In this document: piece by piece, positions 39,858 to 47,167 of the stretch
Numbering within the stretch: position 1 is the stretch's first letter
Layout: the number at the start of each line of letters is the position of its first letter
Source: Rubrivivax sp.
GTDB taxonomy: Bacteria > Pseudomonadota > Gammaproteobacteria > Burkholderiales > Burkholderiaceae_C
Length of the DNA: 64,000 nucleotides
Reading direction: 5' to 3'
Assembly: GCA_022843905.1 (NCBI GenBank)
Contig: JALHMT010000029.1
Span: 1-64,000 of the forward strand
The notes under the pieces: generated by a model
What the model was told of the DNA's origin: nothing
Databases searched by the model: none
The model's input: only the letters and a program-made list of their open reading frames with translations
Translations under genes and position numbers: made by a program

Positions 39858-40715
39858 ATGGACCAGACCACCAAGAACCTTGCCGAAACCCTGGCCGAAG
39901 TGCTGCCGCAGGCCAAGATCGTCCACGAGAACGCCACCGGCGTGCCTGGCCTGAGCATCGCGCACGCCGCGGTGCCCAAAGGCTGCGAGCTCAAGGAGAT
40001 CAAGCTCGATCTGGAGAAGTACCTGGACCACCCGCGCCGCACCGTGGCCAAGGCCAGCTTCTCCAACGTGCCCAGCTTCCTGGAGTACGTGAAGCGCCAC
40101 GCCGACCCGGACACCACCGTCGCGTGGTGCCGCTTCGACCCGCAGACCTACACGCTCGACTTCACCGCGGTGTTCGACGATCACAGCCCGGACGCGGCCG
40201 GCTGGCGCGGCCACAAGGCCGTGCTGGTGCCCGAGTTCTCGGCCGAGTGGAAGGCGTGGAAGGGCAAGAACGCCCAGTCCTTCGCGCAGGTGGCCTTCGC
40301 CGAGTGGATCCAGGAGCACGAGGACGACATCGCCACCGCGAACGGCCTGCCGACCAGCCTGCAGATGCTGACCATGGCGACGAACTTCGTTCTGAACGAA
40401 GAACGCACCCTCAAGTCGAGCGTGCGCCTGCAGAGCGGTGGCGTGCGGCTGACCTATATCGCGGACCCCGACAAAAACACCACCGAGGACATGCAGATGT
40501 TCGAGCGATTCGGGCTCGGCATCCCGGTCTTCCACGGCGGCGCCGCGTGGTCCATTGGTGCCCGGCTGAAGTACCGCAACAACAGCGGAAAGCTGTCATT
40601 CAGCTACGAGCTGGTGCGCGCCGACAAGGTACACCAGGGCGCGGCGATGGAACTCATCGAGCAGGTGCGCGGCGGCCTGGGCGCGGTGCCGTTCCTCATG
40701 GGCTCATCGGAGTAG
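39858..40715 (+). CDS. DUF2303 (YfdQ-like) protein
   Basis: The product has 285 residues. ASFSNVPSFLEYVKRHADPD, WKGKNAQSFAQVAFAEWIQE and a beta-rich end (GARLKYRNNSGKLSFSYELV) match the DUF2303/YfdQ type seen in many prophages' early regions. Its role is not known. It follows the small gene 39470-39826 as in other phages. Confidence 0.75.
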   Translation: MDQTTKNLAETLAEVLPQAKIVHENATGVPGLSIAHAAVPKGCELKEIKLDLEKYLDHPRRTVAKASFSNVPSFLEYVKRHADPDTTVAWCRFDPQTYTLDFTAVFDDHSPDAAGWRGHKAVLVPEFSAEWKAWKGKNAQSFAQVAFAEWIQEHEDDIATANGLPTSLQMLTMATNFVLNEERTLKSSVRLQSGGVRLTYIADPDKNTTEDMQMFERFGLGIPVFHGGAAWSIGARLKYRNNSGKLSFSYELVRADKVHQGAAMELIEQVRGGLGAVPFLMGSSE

Positions 40716-40717
40716 CC

Positions 40718-40969
40718 ATGTCCAGGCGCGCACGCCAAAGACAGCAGGCCATCGAGGCCAAGCGCGCCGCGGCCTGGTCGGGGCCTGACCCCGACCCGGT
40801 CGACAGCGATGGCGGCGAGCCGGACAGGCGCCCGATGTGCGCGTGCCATGCGGTGGCCGTGGTCACAAGAGGCTCGGATCGACTCTTATGCAGTCTGCCG
40901 TGTCGTCTAACGCCAGTTACACCGCACCCCGCGGCGCGAACGGTGTTACGCCGCGGTAGCGGTCTTTGA
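40718..40969 (+). CDS. Small basic protein at the end of the early block
   Basis: The product has 83 residues; ATG is two bases after the DUF2303 stop. The N-terminal RRARQRQQAIEAKRAAA is basic helix; CACHAVAVV and CSLPCRL could bind zinc. It ends inside the start of the candidate late promoter region. Confidence 0.45.
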   Translation: MSRRARQRQQAIEAKRAAAWSGPDPDPVDSDGGEPDRRPMCACHAVAVVTRGSDRLLCSLPCRLTPVTPHPAARTVLRRGSGL

Positions 40970-41006
40970 GGCAACCGCCCCAACGGGCCCGGCCGGCTGC
41001 TATAAC
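40961..41006 (+). promoter_or_regulatory. Candidate late promoter A, before the lysis genes
   Basis: GGTCTTTGAGGCAA at 40961-40974, then 26 bases with a GC-rich inverted repeat, then TATAAC (41001-41006), an extended -10-like element with TG before it. The same 14-bp box occurs at 59493 with exactly 26 bases to its -10-like hexamer. The distance rules out a normal -35, so the box could be an activator site. It is followed by a 200-base leader before the lysis genes. Confidence 0.6.
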
Positions 41007-41210
41007 CGCGGCGCGTGGCAGGTAACCGCAGCCGCGCACCACCAGGGCCAAGCGCCCCACACCCCCGGCGGCCGTGCCGCCTGACCCCGTTCCGACCGGG
41101 GACCAGTGAGGGGCGAACTACGTCCCTACGAAACCACAAGAAGGCTTACAGATGGCAGCAAACATTGCTCGCGCGCCGTCATGGTGCGCCATCGTTCACG
41201 GGTGTTCGAC
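41007..41210 (+). other. Leader between candidate late promoter and lysis genes
   Basis: No gene is evident. Two small hairpins are possible: GGCGG/CCGCC near 41067 and CCCCG/CGGGG at 41085-41101. A short purine region, GAAGGC, follows. It may be a 5' leader of the lysis transcript. Confidence 0.4.
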
Positions 41211-41555
41211 ATGACGCCGCGTGATTGCCCCGGGCCCGACAACTGCGCACCCGTGCGTGCGGCAGTCAGTGGCGGGTGGCATGTGAAGAAGGAAATCCAG
41301 ATAGGCCACCTACTCACGACGCTGAGCATGTTCATCAGCGCTGTGCTGTTTGTGCTGGCCATGGACAAGCGGCTGCTGGTGGTCGAGACCCGGCAGGAGT
41401 CGATGATGGCCGCGCAAATTGAGCGCGATGAACGCCAGGACAAGAACTCAACGGAGTCCGTGACGCTGCTGCGCACTCAGCTGGGCAAGATCGACGAGAA
41501 GCTGGACCGGCTGATCGAGCGCGGCAGGCCCGACCAAAACCAACCCCGCCGCTGA
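41211..41555 (+). CDS. Single-pass membrane protein with coiled coil in the lysis block
   Basis: From ATG 41211 the product has 114 residues. After a polar N-terminus, IGHLLTTLSMFISAVLFVLA is a transmembrane helix, followed by a charged coiled coil (LLRTQLGKIDEKLDRLIERG). Proteins like this occur in phage lysis cassettes as holin or antiholin partners. GTG 41284 is a shorter start option. Its position directly before the endolysin supports a lysis role. Confidence 0.55.
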   Translation: MTPRDCPGPDNCAPVRAAVSGGWHVKKEIQIGHLLTTLSMFISAVLFVLAMDKRLLVVETRQESMMAAQIERDERQDKNSTESVTLLRTQLGKIDEKLDRLIERGRPDQNQPRR

Positions 41556-41566
41556 AGTAGGTAGCG

Positions 41567-42994
41567 ATGCTGACCCCTGGCCTGCTGCGCGCCGCGACAG
41601 GCAGCAGCACCGACAACGCAGCCCTGTACGCGCCGCACCTGGCCGCCGGCTGCGAGCTGTACCAGATCAACACGCCGACCAGGCTGGCCGCCTTCTTGGC
41701 CCAGATCGGCCACGAGAGCGCCGGCCTGGCGGTGGTCGAGGAATCGCTGAACTACACGCCAGCGGGCCTGATGCGCACTTTCGGCCGGCGCATCAGCAAC
41801 GAGGACGCGCAGCGCCTGGGCCGCATCGACGGGCGCAAGGCTGACCAGCGCGCGATCGCAAACGCCGTCTACGGTGGCGAGTGGGGACAGGAGAACCTGG
41901 GCAACTGGCCTGGCACCGAGGACGGCTGGGCCTTCCGCGGGCAGGGACTGATTCAGCACACCGGCCGCTACAACGCCCGCCGGCTGACCCGCAGCCTGCG
42001 CGATCGTCTGGGCCCGGCCGAGGTGCCCGACTTCGAGGCCGAGCCCTGGCGGCTGCAGGAACCCCGGTGGGCAGCACTGAGCGCCTGCGACTTCTGGGAC
42101 CGCACCGGCTGCAACGCGCTGGCCGATGGGACCGACTTCGATGCGCTCACCAGGCGCATCAACGGCGGCATGAACGGCGCCGACGACAGGCGCAGGCGCT
42201 GGGAGATGGCCAAGCAGGCCCTGGCCGAGCACCCGATTGCCGCGCCAGCACCACCAGCCAGCGTCGAGCCAGCGCCTGCTGCAGCCGCACCGGCAGCGCC
42301 TGCAGCCCAGCACCACCAGACCGAGTGGGAGCTCAACAACCCGCCGGCACCGGAGAAGCCCATGCCGCTACCCATCGCTGCCAGCCTGGCCATCGGCCTG
42401 GCGCAGAGCCTGTTCACGGCCTTCGCGCCGCTCGCGCAGGAGAAGCTGACCAAGGAGCTGGGTCGCCACACAGACCGACCCGAGGTGGCCGCGCAAATCT
42501 CGCAGGCCGCGGTGTCTGCTGCCATGGCGCTCACCGGCAAGCCGGACCCGGTCGAAGCAGTGATGACTGCCAAGGCCGACCCGGTCATCATCCAGCAGGT
42601 GCAGACCAGCACGCTCGACGAGCTGGAGAAGCTCGCGCCGCTGCTGGAGCGCATGGCCGCGCTGGATGCCGCCCAGTTCCAGGCCGAGGAAGCCAGCCGT
42701 GAGGCGGCCGAGCGCCGCGCTCAGGCCAGCAGCAACGACCAGGATCCGTTCCTGACGCGCTCGATCGTGCAGATGGTGGTCGGCATCCTGATCGGTGGCG
42801 CCGTGCTGACCGGATTCCTGGCGTGGCTGAAGGTCGACGTGCAGGTGATCCTCGGTGCCCTGATTGCGCTGATTGGTGCGGTCAGCGGGAAGTTCCAGAC
42901 CAGGTACGACCACAGATACGGCAGCAGCGCCGGCAGCGCGAACAAAGATGCGATCCGCGACGCGGCGCTGAGCCAGATCGTGCGCAGGCCGTGA
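41567..42994 (+). CDS. GH19 endolysin fused to holin-like membrane domain
   Basis: The product has 475 residues. Residues 1-215 are a GH19 (chitinase/lysozyme-like) catalytic domain: LAAFLAQIGHESAGL carries the catalytic Glu, GWAFRGQGLIQHTGRYN and INGGMNG are conserved family segments. A Pro/Ala linker (about 223-262) leads to a C-terminal part with helices and two transmembrane segments (IVQMVVGILIGGAVLTGFLA and VQVILGALIALIGAVSG, about 405-445). The C-terminal part is like a stand-alone phage holin-type protein. The fusion would tie peptidoglycan hydrolysis to the inner membrane. Confidence 0.8.
   Translation: MLTPGLLRAATGSSTDNAALYAPHLAAGCELYQINTPTRLAAFLAQIGHESAGLAVVEESLNYTPAGLMRTFGRRISNEDAQRLGRIDGRKADQRAIANAVYGGEWGQENLGNWPGTEDGWAFRGQGLIQHTGRYNARRLTRSLRDRLGPAEVPDFEAEPWRLQEPRWAALSACDFWDRTGCNALADGTDFDALTRRINGGMNGADDRRRRWEMAKQALAEHPIAAPAPPASVEPAPAAAAPAAPAAQHHQTEWELNNPPAPEKPMPLPIAASLAIGLAQSLFTAFAPLAQEKLTKELGRHTDRPEVAAQISQAAVSAAMALTGKPDPVEAVMTAKADPVIIQQVQTSTLDELEKLAPLLERMAALDAAQFQAEEASREAAERRAQASSNDQDPFLTRSIVQMVVGILIGGAVLTGFLAWLKVDVQVILGALIALIGAVSGKFQTRYDHRYGSSAGSANKDAIRDAALSQIVRRP
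42362..42994 (+). CDS. Internal start: possible separate holin-like protein
   Basis: In the frame of the endolysin gene, GGAG at 42352-42355 lies six bases before ATG 42362. Translation from here gives 210 residues starting MPLPIAASLAIGLAQSLF, exactly at the beginning of the C-terminal membrane part. This would produce a holin-like protein without the hydrolase, as in dual-start lysis genes. Sequence shows the site; use is inferred. Confidence 0.5.
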   Translation: MPLPIAASLAIGLAQSLFTAFAPLAQEKLTKELGRHTDRPEVAAQISQAAVSAAMALTGKPDPVEAVMTAKADPVIIQQVQTSTLDELEKLAPLLERMAALDAAQFQAEEASREAAERRAQASSNDQDPFLTRSIVQMVVGILIGGAVLTGFLAWLKVDVQVILGALIALIGAVSGKFQTRYDHRYGSSAGSANKDAIRDAALSQIVRRP

Positions 42995-43012
42995 AGCCAG
43001 AACAGGTGTGAC

Positions 43013-43318
43013 GTGCCGGTCGAGGTGTGGTTGTGGCTGCTGGCTGGCATCCTGGCCGGCGGCCTGGCCTCCGCGCTGTGGGAAATCCGCTCGCTGCACC
43101 AAAAGCTGATGCGGGCATGGGTCCGGGCAGACGAGCTGCGCGAGCGGCTGCGCGTTGAGCGGCATGAGCTGATCCGCACGCGCGACGTGATGCTGCGCAA
43201 GCTGTGCTCAATCAGCGAGCGGTCGGACGAACTCGAAGAACTGGCGCACGCGCTGGCGCAACTGGCGCCGCTGCAGGAGATGCGCGAGACGAGCGAGTTC
43301 GGCCGGCTGCGCGACTAG
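43013..43318 (+). CDS. Inner-membrane spanin-like (Rz-type) protein
   Basis: GTG 43013 gives 101 residues. VWLWLLAGILAGGLASALW is an N-terminal membrane anchor; the rest is a long charged coiled coil (RADELRERLRVERHELIRTR). This is the layout of i-spanins, which span the periplasm to fuse the membranes at the end of lysis. I find no overlapping Rz1-type lipoprotein; the lipoprotein at 58623 is far away. Position after the endolysin supports the call. Confidence 0.6.
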   Translation: MPVEVWLWLLAGILAGGLASALWEIRSLHQKLMRAWVRADELRERLRVERHELIRTRDVMLRKLCSISERSDELEELAHALAQLAPLQEMRETSEFGRLRD

Positions 43319-43337
43319 GCTGCATGAAAGGAAAAAG

Positions 43338-43360
43338 CCCCGAGGCGATCAACCTCGGGG
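43338..43360 (-). terminator. Rho-independent terminator of the leftward accessory cassette
   Basis: Stem CCCCGAGG / CCTCGGGG with a 7-base loop. On the minus strand it is followed by five T, so it ends leftward transcripts from 44951-43477. The hairpin may also slow rightward transcripts from the lysis genes. Confidence 0.8.
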
Positions 43361-43476
43361 CCCGTCCTCTTGCAGTCTGACCGGTAAGCATCACGTCAAC
43401 CCGACACCACGCGCGAGGTGCCCGCCTACTCGTATCCGGGTTCGGTCAAGTGGGCGCGAATGTACGGCAGAAACGC

Positions 43477-43692
43477 TCAGGTGGGAAGCCGCTTGAACGC
43501 AAGCGGCGCTGGCGCGGCAGGTTTTGCCGGCTCGCGTGCGCTGTCGATGCGATCCCGGAGCCAGTCGGCGGGCGTCTTGGTCGGCCCGGCCAGACGATCC
43601 AGCTTCGCGCGCTGCTTGGGCGTCATGCGGATCTCGACGCGCTCGGTCAGGGCCTGGCCGGGCGGAAGTGGCTTGCGGCCGGCGGACGTCAT
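43477..43692 (-). CDS. Small RHH-like DNA-binding protein
   Basis: The product has 71 residues. ERVEIRMTPKQRAKLDRLAG is the strand-helix of CopG/Arc-like proteins, and TPADWLRDRIDSARE the second helix. It is last in the leftward accessory cassette. It may repress that cassette; TGTACGGCAG repeats nearby could be its sites (inference). Confidence 0.6.
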   Translation of the reverse strand: MTSAGRKPLPPGQALTERVEIRMTPKQRAKLDRLAGPTKTPADWLRDRIDSAREPAKPAAPAPLAFKRLPT

Positions 43693-43925
43693 TCGTCAGT
43701 TGCCGTGTGCGTGACTTCGAGCCACTCGCCGTCGTTCAGTCGGCCGGCAGCGTCTTGCGCGCTGTGGATGTCCTGCGCGTCGATGTCGCTGCGGTTCAGC
43801 TTGTAGGCCTCGGCGTAGTCGTCGGCGTCGAACAAGCGGCCCGCTTCGACGTAGAACTTGAAAGCGCCAAAGTCGGGGTCGGTTACGGTCCTGAAGCTCA
43901 GGGTGTACGTGGTGGTGTTGCTCAT
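43689..43925 (-). CDS. Small beta-rich accessory protein
   Basis: The product has 78 residues and is coupled by ATGA to the RHH gene. TTTYTLSFRTVTDPDFGAFK and GRLFDADDYAEAYKLN are beta and short helix; the end EWLEVTHT is a strand. A ribosome site AAGGAG precedes ATG. Function unknown. Confidence 0.55.
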   Translation of the reverse strand: MSNTTTYTLSFRTVTDPDFGAFKFYVEAGRLFDADDYAEAYKLNRSDIDAQDIHSAQDAAGRLNDGEWLEVTHTATDE

Positions 43926-43971
43926 GGTGTTGCTCCTTGGCGAGTGTGATTGGTGTACGGCAGATTCTCAG

Positions 43972-44100
43972 TCATCGAGGCGTGACCCAAAGCGGGGCGG
44001 TGACGTAGGCCACCAGCACCGCGAACGTGATGAGGAACAGGACCCGGTCATCCAGGCCGTTGATGGCCCGGACGAGGCGGTCGATGAGGCGGGCGAGCAT
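43972..44100 (-). CDS. 42-residue single-pass membrane peptide
   Basis: MLARLIDRLVRAINGLDD is an amphipathic start, then RVLFLITFAVLVAYVTAPLW is a transmembrane helix. The ATG overlaps the stop of the next upstream gene (TGATG). It belongs to the leftward accessory cassette. Confidence 0.5.
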   Translation of the reverse strand: MLARLIDRLVRAINGLDDRVLFLITFAVLVAYVTAPLWVTPR

Positions 44101-44255
44101 CACTCGAACTCCGCGTCCACCACGATGCCGGCCTCGCGCACCAGGCGGGCCGGGAGCACCTTGGCGCGGCCGACGTGCTGCCATTGGTCCAGGTGGGCGC
44201 AGGTGCCCACGTAGCGGTGGGTCTTGCGGACTTCGAGGTGAATGGTCGAGGCCAT
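44100..44255 (-). CDS. 51-residue accessory protein
   Basis: The minus-strand ORF gives MASTIHLEVRKTHRYVGTCA and ends VREAGIVVDAEFE. It fills the space between two other small genes, three bases from the upstream gene and overlapping the downstream one. It has AAGGAG before the ATG, normal codon use and a beta-rich start. Function unknown. Confidence 0.55.
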   Translation of the reverse strand: MASTIHLEVRKTHRYVGTCAHLDQWQHVGRAKVLPARLVREAGIVVDAEFE

Positions 44256-44258
44256 GGT

Positions 44259-44456
44259 TCACTCCTTGTGGGAAGGGTGGCGCACCTTCACGTGGAAGTA
44301 GTCGCAGTAGGCCTGCGCCGCTTCCTCCTTGGTGGGCCGGATGAAGATTGCCAGGGGCACGGCACGGCCCCTGGGGTGGCAGATGGCGCGGTGCTCGCCG
44401 TCGACAACGTCGAACTTGGCGCCGCGGTGCTCAGCGAGAGCGATGAAGTCGGTCAT
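44259..44456 (-). CDS. 65-residue accessory protein
   Basis: The product is a compact alpha/beta protein (FIALAEHRGAKFDVVDGEHR, RPTKEEAAQAYCDYFHVKVR). It is coupled closely to its neighbours in the leftward cassette. No motif is recognised. Confidence 0.5.
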   Translation of the reverse strand: MTDFIALAEHRGAKFDVVDGEHRAICHPRGRAVPLAIFIRPTKEEAAQAYCDYFHVKVRHPSHKE

Positions 44457-44465
44457 GACGATGGG

Positions 44466-44951
44466 TCAGGCCACCCGCTTCAGGTGCAAGGTGCCATCCT
44501 GGCTGCGCCAGTCGTCGCCGACCTTGGCCGTATCGATCCAGCCGCGGCCGGCCTCGTAGCCGGACAGCTTCTGGTAGGCGTCGTGCCAGTCGAGCCACGC
44601 GTCGCCCGCCTGGGTGTCGCCGACCAGGAACTTGCAGCGATCCTCGAACTCGTTGCTGACCACGATGCCCGCCTCGCGCATCAGGTCAACCGCCTCGCCC
44701 GGCAGGGCCATGATGCCGTCGTACGCCAGCAGCGTGCGCGTGCCCTTGGCGTCGATCGTGAAGGTCAGGCCGATCTCCTCAACCGTGTAGAGGCTCGGGA
44801 TGTCCCACTCGATGAACCCGGTGTCGTCATCGCGCAGATAGAGGTCCATCGTGCTGGCGTGGGTGCCAACCTCGCGGCTGCCCCACGAACCGTGCATGTG
44901 CATGGCCGCGGTGAAGGTCTTACTCAGGACTGGGGTGGGTGAAGTGCTCAT
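44466..44951 (-). CDS. First gene of the leftward accessory cassette, unknown
   Basis: From ATG 44951, with GGAG six bases upstream, the product has 161 residues. It has beta strands and loops rich in Asp/Trp (GFIEWDIPSLYTVEEIGLTF, GDAWLDWHDAYQKLSGYEAG). It is acidic, with no membrane segment or catalytic motif. As the first gene of a cassette with its own terminator, placed between lysis and packaging genes, it may be expressed independently of the late genes. Confidence 0.55.
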   Translation of the reverse strand: MSTSPTPVLSKTFTAAMHMHGSWGSREVGTHASTMDLYLRDDDTGFIEWDIPSLYTVEEIGLTFTIDAKGTRTLLAYDGIMALPGEAVDLMREAGIVVSNEFEDRCKFLVGDTQAGDAWLDWHDAYQKLSGYEAGRGWIDTAKVGDDWRSQDGTLHLKRVA

Positions 44952-44987
44952 TGGGTGCTCCATCGGGCTCCATGCCCGTGCCATTAC

Positions 44988-45032
44988 TGTACAGCAGAAA
45001 TAGAGCCGCAGGCAAGTATTTGTGTACGGCAG
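44988..45032 (-). promoter_or_regulatory. Promoter region of the leftward accessory cassette with repeated TGTACRGCAG
   Basis: On the minus strand TTGCCT is followed after 18 bases by TACAGT, a fair sigma-70-like pair reading toward 44951. Two sites with the pattern TGTACAGCAG (44988-44997) and TGTACGGCAG (45023-45032) flank it. The second form recurs at 43954-43963 and 43461-43470, all within the cassette. Confidence 0.5.
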
Positions 45033-45050
45033 GAATGAAGGGGGCCGCAC

Positions 45051-45707
45051 ATGGCTGATGCGAAGGACAAGCCAGTGCAGAAGCAGGCCGTCGACTGGGA
45101 GCGCATCGAGGTCGAGTACCGCGCAGGCGTGCTCTCTCTGCGCGAACTCGCCAAGCTGCACCCGGGCACGAACCACGTCGCCATCACGCGCCGCGCCAAG
45201 AAGGAGGGCTGGCCGCGCGACCTGAGCAAGAAGATCCGGCAGCGCGTCGACGAGCTTGTAACGCGCGCTGCTGTAACGCCAGAAGAAACAGCGCAGCGTG
45301 TTGCAACCGAGCGCGAGGTCATCGAGGCCACCGCGCTGCAGATTGCCAGGGTCAAACGCGAGCACAGGGCCACTGGCGCGCGCATCAACGCGCTCGGCCT
45401 GGCGCTGCTGCGAGAGGTCGAGATACAGACGGCCGACCCCGCGTTACTGGAACAGCTCGGCGAACTCATGCGCCAGCCTGACGACAACGGCATGGACAAG
45501 CTGAACGACCTGTACCGCAAGATCATCAGCACCCCGAGCCGAGTCGACTCAGGCAAGAAGGCCGCCGAGATGCTGAAGTGCGGCATCGGCATCGACAGAG
45601 ATGCTTGGGGCCTGGCGGAAGCGGCGCCTTCGAACCCGCTGGAGTCGATGAGCGAGGCCGAAATGCTGGCCGAACTGGATCGGCTGAAGAACGCGCTGGG
45701 CCAGTGA
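45051..45707 (+). CDS. terS: Terminase small subunit
   Basis: The product has 218 residues. The N-terminus has a helix-turn-helix: WERIEVEYRAGVLSLRELAK and VAITRRAKKEGWPRDLSKKI, as in many phage TerS proteins. A long helical middle (REVIEATALQIARVKREHRA) fits the oligomerisation part, and the acidic end (LESMSEAEMLAELDRLKN) the portal/TerL contact. It is directly before, and overlaps, the large subunit gene. It recognises phage DNA for packaging. Confidence 0.85.
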   Translation: MADAKDKPVQKQAVDWERIEVEYRAGVLSLRELAKLHPGTNHVAITRRAKKEGWPRDLSKKIRQRVDELVTRAAVTPEETAQRVATEREVIEATALQIARVKREHRATGARINALGLALLREVEIQTADPALLEQLGELMRQPDDNGMDKLNDLYRKIISTPSRVDSGKKAAEMLKCGIGIDRDAWGLAEAAPSNPLESMSEAEMLAELDRLKNALGQ

Positions 45708-47149
45708 CAGCAGCAGTCGCAGCGCGCCGCGCCGACCTGGCCGCGCAAGTCGCCATCCTGCGCGAGCTGGAGCGCCGCAGAGCCAGGCGCAGGCTGTGGA
45801 GCTACTTCCCCGACGCCGGGCCGCTGCGCCGCGAGCTGTACCCGCAGCACCTGGCGTTCTTCCGCATGGGCGCGACCTGCGCAACGCGGTGCTTCATGGC
45901 CGCGAACCGGGTCGGCAAGACCGAAGGCGGCGGCGGATACGAGACGGCCCTGCACCTGACTGGTCGCTACCCTGACTGGTGGGAGGGCCGGCGCTTTGAT
46001 CGTGCCATCGACGCATGGGCGGCCGGCGACACGAAAGAGACGGTGCGAGACATCATCCAGGCCAAGATGGTCGGCCCTGACAACGCCTACGGCACCGGGA
46101 TGATCCCGGGCGACGATCTGGTCAAGGTGGTGCGCCGCCCGAACGGCAATGGCGCACTCGACTATGCCGAGGTGCGGCACGTTAGCGGCAAAACCAGCCG
46201 ACTCGGATTCAAGAGCTACGACCAGGGCCGCGAGGCATTTCAGGGCACCGAGAAAGACCTGATCTGGCTCGACGAGGAGGCGCGCGAGGACATCCGCAGC
46301 GAGTGCGTGATGCGCCTGATGACCACCAACGGCTCGCTGATCGAGACGTTCACGCCGCTGCGAGGGCTGACGCCCATCGTGCTCACGTACCTGGGCGAGG
46401 ACGCCGAGGTGCCGGCCGGGCGCGTGTCGGCGACTGTCGACCGTGGCATCGTGATGGCAGGCTGGGACGATGTTCCGCACCTGAGCGAGGAACAGAAGGC
46501 CCGCATGCTGGCCGAGGCCGAGGTGCACCTGCGCGACGCGCGCTCGAAGGGCATACCGAGCATCGGTAGCGGCGCGATCTACCCGGTGGCCGAAGACCAG
46601 ATCGTGGTCGAAGACTTCGCCATTCCTGCGCACTGGCCGCGCGCCTACGGGCTCGACGTGGGATGGAACTGCACCTGTGCCGTGTGGGGCGCGCTGGACC
46701 GGGAAACCGACACGCTCTACCTCTACAGCCTGCACTACCAGGGCGCGCAGGAGCCAAGCACTCACGTTGCAGGCATTCGCGGACGCGGTTTGTGGATCCC
46801 TGGCGTGATCGACCCCGCGAGCCGTGGGCGCAGCCAGAAGGACGGCGAGCAGCTGCTGCAGATTTACACCGACCTTGGCTTGGTCCTGATCCCGGCCGAC
46901 AACAGCCGCGAGTCGGGCCTGTACGAGGTGCACCAGCGCCTGGCCACCGGCCGGCTCAAGGTGTTCAAGTCGCTGCGCCCTTGGCTTGCCGAGTACCGCA
47001 TCTACCGCCGCGACGAGAAGGGCCATGTCGTGAAGGAGCGTGACCACGCCATGGACGCCACTCGCTATCTGGTGGTCAGCGGCATCGAGGTCGCCACCAC
47101 GAACGCCAGCGGATCAGCCGCATCCTTCCGCCGCTTGCGCGGCTACTGA
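45704..47149 (+). CDS. terL: Terminase large subunit (packaging ATPase and nuclease)
   Basis: GTG 45704 overlaps terS by GTGA and gives 481 residues. ATPase: Walker A MAANRVGKTEGG near residue 65, Walker B DLIWLDEEA near 186, coupling motif after it (TNGSLIETFTP). Nuclease: GLDVGWN, PGVIDPASRG and the end DHAMDATRYLV supply the acidic residues of the RNase H-like fold. It pumps DNA through the portal and cuts it. Length and motifs are typical of short-tailed phage terminases. Confidence 0.92.
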   Translation: MTAAVAARRADLAAQVAILRELERRRARRRLWSYFPDAGPLRRELYPQHLAFFRMGATCATRCFMAANRVGKTEGGGGYETALHLTGRYPDWWEGRRFDRAIDAWAAGDTKETVRDIIQAKMVGPDNAYGTGMIPGDDLVKVVRRPNGNGALDYAEVRHVSGKTSRLGFKSYDQGREAFQGTEKDLIWLDEEAREDIRSECVMRLMTTNGSLIETFTPLRGLTPIVLTYLGEDAEVPAGRVSATVDRGIVMAGWDDVPHLSEEQKARMLAEAEVHLRDARSKGIPSIGSGAIYPVAEDQIVVEDFAIPAHWPRAYGLDVGWNCTCAVWGALDRETDTLYLYSLHYQGAQEPSTHVAGIRGRGLWIPGVIDPASRGRSQKDGEQLLQIYTDLGLVLIPADNSRESGLYEVHQRLATGRLKVFKSLRPWLAEYRIYRRDEKGHVVKERDHAMDATRYLVVSGIEVATTNASGSAASFRRLRGY

Positions 47150-47167
47150 CCCCATCGAGGACCGCTG

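Noticed and set aside
43013-43318. Rz1-like o-spanin embedded in the spanin-like gene
   Set aside because: No lipobox-bearing ORF was found in the other plus frames of this gene.
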